Shown here: positions 14,431 to 20,237 of the stretch, piece by piece
Layout of the letters: every line of letters begins with the position of its first letter
Numbering within the stretch: the stretch's first letter is position 1
Origin: an uncultured Collinsella sp.
GTDB taxonomy: Bacteria > Actinomycetota > Coriobacteriia > Coriobacteriales > Coriobacteriaceae
Length of the DNA: 22,896 nucleotides
Direction: 5' to 3'
Assembly (NCBI GenBank): GCA_934630385.1
Contig: CAKTWE010000025.1
Location: 1 to 22,896 of the forward strand
Notes under the pieces: generated by a model
What the model saw: only the letters and a program-made list of their open reading frames with translations
What the model was told of the DNA's origin: nothing
Database searches by the model: none
Made by a program: the position numbers and the translations under genes

Positions 14431-14461
14431 TCGGCCCCCGTTTCGTTAAAACGGGGGCCGA
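14424..14461 (-). terminator. Intrinsic terminator of serC-serA
   Basis: TCGGCCCCCGTTT (14431-14443) and AAACGGGGGCCGA (14449-14461) form a perfect 13-bp stem with a 5-nt loop. On the minus strand it is followed by TTTCGTT. It lies 39 nt past the serA stop. Confidence 0.85.
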
Positions 14462-14500
14462 ATGGGCTTCATGGACTGCCTCGCAGGCTTGGCACCGGCG

Positions 14501-15664
14501 CTATTTGATCACGCGCACGCGATACATCGACGGAATCTGCTTGAGCGCCTCAATGGTGCTGCTGTCCAGGTGCTCGTCGGTGTCGAACATAGTGTAGGCG
14601 TTCTCGCCAGCGGACTCGTTGGTCATACGCTGCACGTTGGCGTTGTCCTTGGCCAGGATTGCCGTGATCTGGCCGATCATGTTGGGCACGTTGGCGTGCA
14701 GGCAGGCGATGCGGCTTGCGGCGCGCGCCTTGCCCATGCTGCAAGCGGGGTAGTTGACGCTGTGCGCGATGTTGCCGTTCTCCAGGTAATCCTTGAGCTC
14801 GCTGATGGCCATATCAGCACAGTTGGCCTCGGCCTCGCCAGTGCCGGCGCCCGAGTGCGTGGTGATAAACGTATTGGGCATCTTGACCGTCTTGGGCGTG
14901 GCAAAGTCGCAGCTAAACCAGCTCAGCTTGCCCGCGCGCAGGGCGGCGTCGACGGCGTCCTCGTCAATGATGGTCTCGCGCGCGTAATTGATGAGCACGG
15001 CGTCGGGCGCTAGCAGGTTAATCTGCTCGGTGCTGATCATGCCGATGGTGTCTGCCTTGCTGGGCACGTGCACGGTGAGGTAGTCGCAGCCGCGGCACAG
15101 ATCCTCGAGCGTGCCCACGCGCTGCACCTCGCGGCTCAGCACCCACGCGTGCTCGACGGAAATGAACGGATCGTAGCCGTAGACGTCCATGCCCAGGTCG
15201 ACGCAGGCGTTGGCGACCTTGGAGCCCACGTTGCCCAGGCCAATGACGCCGATGCGCTTGCCCTTGAGCTCGCGGCCCACAAAGGCCTTCTTGGCTTTCT
15301 CGGCATCGACCTGGATCTCGGGGTCGTCGGCGTTGTCGCGCACCCAGTTCATCGACTGCACTACGCCGCGGCTCGAAAGCACCAGCATGCCCAGGACAAG
15401 CTCCTTGACGGCGTTGCTGTTGGCGCCGGGGGAGTTAAAGACGACGACGCCCTTCTTGGCGTACTCCTCGACGGGGATGTTGTTGACGCCGGCGCCGCAG
15501 CGGGCGATGGCGCGGATGCCCTCGGGCAGCTCGTAGCCGTGCAGGTCGGTCGAGCGCATCAGGATGGCGTCGGCCTCCTCGGCGGTGTCCACAAACTCGT
15601 AGCCCTCGCCAAATTCGACTTTGCCGTCTTTAGTGATGTCGTCGATGGTCTTTATCTTACGCAT
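14501..15664 (-). CDS. serA: D-3-phosphoglycerate dehydrogenase
   Basis: A 387-residue NAD-dependent enzyme that oxidises 3-phosphoglycerate to 3-phosphohydroxypyruvate, the first step of serine synthesis. The substrate domain contains RCGAGVNNIP; the Rossmann fold has GVIGLGNVGSKVA; the catalytic Arg is in LINYARETI; and His270 is in THSGAGT. A C-terminal ACT domain (about 315-387) with VPNMIGQITAILA fits serine feedback control. The long insert region of mycobacterial-type enzymes is absent. Around the catalytic centre the family's usual HLGAST reads HSGAGT, and the segment before it (CDFATPKT) does not show the expected Glu, so the acid of the dyad is unclear. AAGGAG precedes the ATG by 7 nt. 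It follows serC by 72 nt. Confidence 0.93.
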   Translation of the reverse strand: MRKIKTIDDITKDGKVEFGEGYEFVDTAEEADAILMRSTDLHGYELPEGIRAIARCGAGVNNIPVEEYAKKGVVVFNSPGANSNAVKELVLGMLVLSSRGVVQSMNWVRDNADDPEIQVDAEKAKKAFVGRELKGKRIGVIGLGNVGSKVANACVDLGMDVYGYDPFISVEHAWVLSREVQRVGTLEDLCRGCDYLTVHVPSKADTIGMISTEQINLLAPDAVLINYARETIIDEDAVDAALRAGKLSWFSCDFATPKTVKMPNTFITTHSGAGTGEAEANCADMAISELKDYLENGNIAHSVNYPACSMGKARAASRIACLHANVPNMIGQITAILAKDNANVQRMTNESAGENAYTMFDTDEHLDSSTIEALKQIPSMYRVRVIK

Positions 15665-15736
15665 GGAAAAACTCCTTAGCAGGTTTTTATCTAAACAGGG
15701 TGGTCTGAGGTGGCTGGTCGGCCCGCGTGCTGCGGG

Positions 15737-16861
15737 CTAGTTAGATCGCGGGCTCAAACTATGCTGCGCTTCGAAGTCCTTCATGAACGAGGCCAGTGCC
15801 CGCACGTCTTCCATGGTTACGGCGTTGTAGACGCTGGCGCGCATGCCGCCCACTAGGCGATGGCCCTTGACGTTTTGAATCTGGTGCTCGGCCGCGCCTG
15901 CGACAAAGGCGGCGTCGAGGTCGGCATCGCCGGTACGGAACGTGACGTTGGCGATGGAGCGGCTGCCCTCCTGCGTGGTGCCGTGGAACAGCTCGCTGTT
16001 CTCGAGCAGGTTGTAGAGCAGGTTGGCCTTGGCCCAGTTGCGCTCGGCCATGGCAGCAAGTCCGCCGGTCTCCTCGACCCAGCGGAATACCTTGCCGCAC
16101 ACGTAGATGCCAAAGGTGTTGGGCGTGTTGAGCATGGAGCCCTTGGCGGCTTGGGTCTTGAGGTCCATGTACTGCGGTGTTTGCGCAAAGGCGGGGCCAT
16201 CTGCGATGAGGTCGTCGCGCACAATGACTACGGTCACGCCCGCGGCGCCGGCGTTTTTCTGTGCGCCGGCGTAAATGAGCCCGTAGCGCTCAACGTCGAG
16301 CGGCTGCGACAGAAAGCAGCTCGAGACATCGTCGACAAGCGTCACATCGCCGCAAACGGGAAGCTCGTGGTACATGGTGCCAAAGATGGTGTTGTTCTGG
16401 CAGATGTAAACGTAGTCGAGCTCGTCGCCCGCGGCCTCGGCGGCAATGCGCGCGTTGATGTCGGCCATGGCGGGTATGCGGTCGAAATTGGTGTCCTCGG
16501 AGCTCGCGAGCAGCACGGCCTCGCCGTACTTGGCGGCCTCCTTGTACGCCTTGTTGGCAAAGTTGCCGGTCACGACGTAGCCGGCGCGGCCGCGGCGCAT
16601 GAGGTTCATGGGGATGCCCGCAAACTGCAGCGTGGCGCCGCCCTGCAAAAACAGGACACGGTAGTTGTCAGGGATGCTCAGCAGGCGGCGCAGGGTTGCC
16701 TCGGCGTCGTCGATGATCTGCTGGTACATACTAGATCGATGGCTCATCTCGAGCACGGACATGCCGCAACCGCGGTAGTCCATCATCTCGTCGGCGATCT
16801 CGGCGAGCACGCTGGTGGGCAGCGCGGCCGGGCCAGCTGAGAAGTTGTGCACACGTGCCAT
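15737..16861 (-). CDS. serC: Phosphoserine aminotransferase
   Basis: A 374-residue PLP enzyme that converts 3-phosphohydroxypyruvate and glutamate to phosphoserine, the second step of serine synthesis. Family landmarks are HNFSAGPAALP at the N-terminus, SHRSSMY, LFLQGGATLQF (phosphate/PLP loop), DDVSS (Asp holding the PLP ring nitrogen), YAGAQKNAG with the PLP-binding Lys at about 202, and a TPNTFGIY segment. The C-terminal GHRLVGGMRASVYNA contains the substrate-binding Arg. Length equals that of E. coli SerC within a few residues. It lies first in the serC-serA operon, with GAGGGG 9 nt before the ATG. No convincing serine-responsive leader is seen in the 130 nt upstream. Confidence 0.96.
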   Translation of the reverse strand: MARVHNFSAGPAALPTSVLAEIADEMMDYRGCGMSVLEMSHRSSMYQQIIDDAEATLRRLLSIPDNYRVLFLQGGATLQFAGIPMNLMRRGRAGYVVTGNFANKAYKEAAKYGEAVLLASSEDTNFDRIPAMADINARIAAEAAGDELDYVYICQNNTIFGTMYHELPVCGDVTLVDDVSSCFLSQPLDVERYGLIYAGAQKNAGAAGVTVVIVRDDLIADGPAFAQTPQYMDLKTQAAKGSMLNTPNTFGIYVCGKVFRWVEETGGLAAMAERNWAKANLLYNLLENSELFHGTTQEGSRSIANVTFRTGDADLDAAFVAGAAEHQIQNVKGHRLVGGMRASVYNAVTMEDVRALASFMKDFEAQHSLSPRSN

Positions 16862-16993
16862 CTTCTAGTTCCCCTCGTAGTCGTTTGAACGTTCGGGATA
16901 CTTTAGCACAGTGGAGCGTCAGGCGCGACCGAATCACGGTAAAACTCGAGTGTGCCGCTATGATTTACAGGATGGTTACATGGGGCAGGGGCC

Positions 16994-17166
16994 TTACTCC
17001 GCCGGCAGGTCCAGGTCTGCGAGCGACGGCATCAGGCTTTCAAGGCGTTTGATTTCTTCGTCGAACATGGCGTTGAGCTGTTCTTGTTTGACTTCGAGCT
17101 CGTTTTGCATGTCGACTTCGGCTGCGGTCGACTTGTCCGCAAAGGCGTCAAAGTCGCCTTTTTTTT
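16994..17166 (-). pseudogene. Out-of-frame C-terminal tail of the SNF2 helicase
   Basis: Directly after the helicase's A8 run, the next frame reads on for 54 codons, beginning GDFDAFADKSTAAEVDMQ and ending ADLDLPAE with TAA at 16994-16996. The sequence is acidic, helical and gene-like, typical of SNF2-type C-terminal ends, and joins seamlessly if one A of the run (17159-17166 as T on +) is left out. I read it as the natural C-terminus, cut off by an insertion in the run, by a sequencing error, or read through by slippage. Confidence 0.8.
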
Positions 17167-19934
17167 CGACCGAGAATCGACATGATGCGATCGTCGATCG
17201 TATCCTTGCACAGCAGACGGTAGACCAGCACGTTGCGCGACTGCCCCATGCGGTACGCGCGCGAAATGGCCTGATTTTCGATCGAGGGCTTGTACTGTGG
17301 CTCGCACAGTACGACGACGCTCGCCGACTGAATATTAAGACCCGTGCCGCCCGACTGAATCTGCGCCACTAGGATAGAGCCTGCGGGCGCCGCGTCAAAC
17401 GAGTCGATAATCTGTTGGCGTTTATTGAGTGGGGTAGAGCCGCTAATGGGGCCGTAGCACGCACTTCCAAACGCCGAGCGCACCACGTCGATGGTGTCGT
17501 GGAAGAACGAAAACACCAGGACCTTGCGGTTTTCGTCTTTGGCATCAGCGACAATCTCGCGCAGGCGTTTGAGCTTGGACGATTCGTTGGGGTTCGGGGC
17601 ATTCCACGACAGCTGGCGGATCTGCATTGGGTTTCTCATTCGCAGCGTCTGGTAATACCTCTGGAGTTCCCCAGAGCCCATCTGGCACCACTCGCTATTT
17701 TCGATAAGGTCGGGCAGCTCCGAGAGCACGTCCTCGCGCTTACGGCGGTAGTAAACCGGCGCCAGGGCATCTCTAAACTCCGCCGAACTAAATCTGCTGG
17801 CGTATTTGCCTGCTTCACGCGCGGCCTTTTTATTGAGGTACGACACGAGCCCGATCATCTCGTCGACCTTGTTTTCGAGCGGCGTACCCGACATAAACAG
17901 AACGCGCTTGGCCCGCTTGCACAAGTTGAGCGTGTTGATGCTTCGCTTGGCGCTTGGGTTTTTAATGTAATGGGCCTCGTCGACTACGACCAGGTCGAGT
18001 TTCACTGACGGATCCAGCTCAATATAGCTTGTGCTCTCATAATTGGTGACGCCCACATCCAGTCCGTCCAGCCATGTCCTTGCTTGGAGATCCTTTGCGG
18101 GCCCGTGGATTTTAATGCACGTAAGGTCGCTGTGCTTGCGCACCTCGCGTACCCAGTTTTCGAGAACACTAGCGGGGCAGACGACCAAAAACTTCTCGGC
18201 GCCCTTGTTTTTGAGTGCGGTCATTGCGGCGATGGCCTGGACCGTCTTGCCCAGTCCCATCTCGTCACCCAGCAGCACGTTGTTCTGATGCAGAATGTAA
18301 CGAACGCCCCACGTTTGGTACGTACGGAGCTCGCACTTAAGCCCCGTGGTATCAAACGTCGTCGTTTTAATTTGGTTGGCGAGCTTCTCGGGCAGGCCAT
18401 AGCCATTGGAAGTCGAAGAAAACGCCTCGGGCATCAGCTTTTCGAGTAGGTTATACACGCGGATGGGATCGGCCCCGAAGAGTTTCCACACGGTCTTCTC
18501 GTCCGGTTCGGTTAGGCTCTGACTCGCATAGCCATTGACTTTCTCGAGCTCTGCGCCGTTTATAAGATCGTTGAGCTTTTCGTATGCGCCGTAAACCGTG
18601 TCGCGATCCTTGTAAAAGAGCCAGGTGTACGCATCGAGCGCCGGCAGAATCTGGCCTTGCAGCTCCGAAAACTCTTCGGTAATGCGCGCGAGCGCAGCCT
18701 TGGCCCCGCTGAGCAGATCTTCGAGCTCAAAGTACTTATAGACTTCCTGGAGAAGTGCTGTGTCTTCTGGCTTTTTATTGTCGGGGGTCAGTTTTATCTT
18801 GCCGCTTTTGGCAAGCATGTCGACTTGCTGTTCAATAGAGGCAACGATTCTCTCGGCGGCACCATCGCTAATGCCGTTGACCCTGCTTAATTCCCGACGT
18901 TGGCCCCAGTTGTCCCTGGGCTGCCTTTCGCGCCCGCGCAATCTTCCGTACATAATCTTGCCGAGCGTTGTGTACCCGGCGTCTTTAAGGCATTTAACGC
19001 GAACGCCGGGAACTAGATCCTTAAGCATGTCTACCGATTGCTCCGAAACGTAGCGCTGAGCGTCGGCGTAGCGGACTTTGTCTACTTGTTTACGGATTTG
19101 GTTTTGGCTGCGTCCAAGCTCTTTTTCCAGTTTGGTAATCGCGCGCTTGGGCATTTTGCCTTCGGCGCCATAGACCGCTGCTTCAATTTCGTTTCTGTTG
19201 GGCTTAGCGTCGGATGAGAAAAGGTTCTCGCCGGCGTCCTCGGCGATAACCCTTATGGCTCTTTGCTTGGTTTCCGGTCCAAGTGGGATGCTTGGGTCCA
19301 TGCCGAGGATGCCGTTCGCCTGAAGACGGCCATCTTTTATAAACTTGCTATTGGAGTTGTCCGTAAATTGCACGAGGCGTCGATACGCCGCTTCCGTCGT
19401 CTGCTTATCGGTGGCATTCAGCAGAAGCCAGCGGAGCCTGCCACTGTTTTGGCCTACAAGGTCGCAGGCATTCGGAATGTCGTGGACGTCACGTATTGCG
19501 GATTCGTAGAGTTCGGCAAGCAAGGCGGACTTATAGTAGCGGGCGGCTAAAAAGAGCGCGTCGCGCATATGGGTGCTCTTCGGCTTGGGTCGATAGAGCT
19601 CGCGGATTGCGTCGGCGCATTCATTTGCCAGGCGGACGAGTATTTTGAAATAGTCATCATCCCTTGCCAATTCACCGTGGCAGTAGATATCGTATGCCGT
19701 ATTTATGTTTAGAGCCGCGAGCTTCTTTTGCGCGCCCTTCGATGTTTTCAGGTCGCTGAGCTTTATCTTTCGAAGTTCCTTGTTCAGCGTGTCCGTTTTG
19801 GCTTGTGCGATCGCGTCCCTAAAACCATCGGGCCCGAATACCGTGGCCTTCGAAATAACCTCGATATCGCCCAGTAGCTCCTGGGCCTTCGAGACGACTG
19901 CTTTTGCTTTGCTGGGGCTAAACGGTCTTGCCAT
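17148..19934 (-). CDS. SNF2-family DEAD/DEAH-box helicase, C-terminus frameshifted
   Basis: 928 residues in this frame. The C-terminal half is an SNF2-type dsDNA translocase: DEMGLGKTVQAI (motif I, about 555), VVDEAHYIKN (motif II, about 650), MSGTPLENK (motif III), then a helicase-C domain with SGSTPLNKRQQ, SGGTGLNIQSAS and QAISRAYRMGQ (motif VI, about 890). The first 470 residues are helical and not recognised; a possible helix-hairpin-helix DNA-binding element (GISDGAAERI) lies near 365-375. The frame ends just after an A8 run; the next frame adds 54 natural-looking residues, which would give about 979. ATG 19934 is chosen because CAGGAG lies 6 nt upstream; 20006 lacks such a site. Divergent from the giant acidic protein gene, possibly its partner. 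Role in repair, chromatin remodelling or defence is open. Confidence 0.9.
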   Translation of the reverse strand: MARPFSPSKAKAVVSKAQELLGDIEVISKATVFGPDGFRDAIAQAKTDTLNKELRKIKLSDLKTSKGAQKKLAALNINTAYDIYCHGELARDDDYFKILVRLANECADAIRELYRPKPKSTHMRDALFLAARYYKSALLAELYESAIRDVHDIPNACDLVGQNSGRLRWLLLNATDKQTTEAAYRRLVQFTDNSNSKFIKDGRLQANGILGMDPSIPLGPETKQRAIRVIAEDAGENLFSSDAKPNRNEIEAAVYGAEGKMPKRAITKLEKELGRSQNQIRKQVDKVRYADAQRYVSEQSVDMLKDLVPGVRVKCLKDAGYTTLGKIMYGRLRGRERQPRDNWGQRRELSRVNGISDGAAERIVASIEQQVDMLAKSGKIKLTPDNKKPEDTALLQEVYKYFELEDLLSGAKAALARITEEFSELQGQILPALDAYTWLFYKDRDTVYGAYEKLNDLINGAELEKVNGYASQSLTEPDEKTVWKLFGADPIRVYNLLEKLMPEAFSSTSNGYGLPEKLANQIKTTTFDTTGLKCELRTYQTWGVRYILHQNNVLLGDEMGLGKTVQAIAAMTALKNKGAEKFLVVCPASVLENWVREVRKHSDLTCIKIHGPAKDLQARTWLDGLDVGVTNYESTSYIELDPSVKLDLVVVDEAHYIKNPSAKRSINTLNLCKRAKRVLFMSGTPLENKVDEMIGLVSYLNKKAAREAGKYASRFSSAEFRDALAPVYYRRKREDVLSELPDLIENSEWCQMGSGELQRYYQTLRMRNPMQIRQLSWNAPNPNESSKLKRLREIVADAKDENRKVLVFSFFHDTIDVVRSAFGSACYGPISGSTPLNKRQQIIDSFDAAPAGSILVAQIQSGGTGLNIQSASVVVLCEPQYKPSIENQAISRAYRMGQSRNVLVYRLLCKDTIDDRIMSILGRKKRRL

Positions 19935-20237
19935 TACGGACTCCTGAAGATATGCGGATAAGTTGAGACGCGTTAGACGCGCGGCGTGACCGCGCGACAG
20001 GTCCATTTTAATTGCCTTGGTGCCAAGGAAAATGAAAGGGCCTTCAAGCGTGCGCGATTGCCGTTCACCGATTAAAACTACCGCTCATCTGCATATGCAC
20101 AGTTGATTTGTTGCGCAACAAAATGTTGCTAAACAAAAACACGCGCAAGTGGCGTATCAAGTAATCATTGGCATAGTTCTTCCTTATTTCCAATGCGGCC
20201 AGTAGGTTGTTTGGGGAATCTTGGGGGTCGTTTCTGT
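19935..20237. other. Divergent control region between the SNF2 helicase and the giant acidic protein
   Basis: No gene-like frame is visible. It must hold promoters for both flanking genes. The centre has an overlapping palindrome cluster (separate entry), and the right third is AT-richer. I see no confident -35/-10 pairs. Confidence 0.5.
20107..20129. promoter_or_regulatory. Overlapping palindromes (three TGTTGC half-sites), candidate operator
   Basis: TTTGTTGCGCAACAAA (20107-20122) is a perfect 16-bp palindrome. Its right half also pairs with a further TGTTGC at 20124-20129 (GCAACA AAA TGTTGC). So the half-site occurs three times in alternating orientation within 23 bp, between two divergent genes. 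This is a typical layout for a repressor that binds as one or two dimers. The regulator is unknown; the palindrome is MarR-like in style. Confidence 0.6.

Noticed and set aside
16862..16993. Serine-responsive riboswitch or attenuator before serC
   Set aside because: I see no leader peptide, T-box element or paired terminator/antiterminator in the short gap.
17032..17307. 91-residue minus-strand frame across the end of the helicase gene
   Set aside because: Only the part past the A8 run carries the natural tail; the rest is a shadow of the helicase frame, and its own ATG has no ribosome-binding site.
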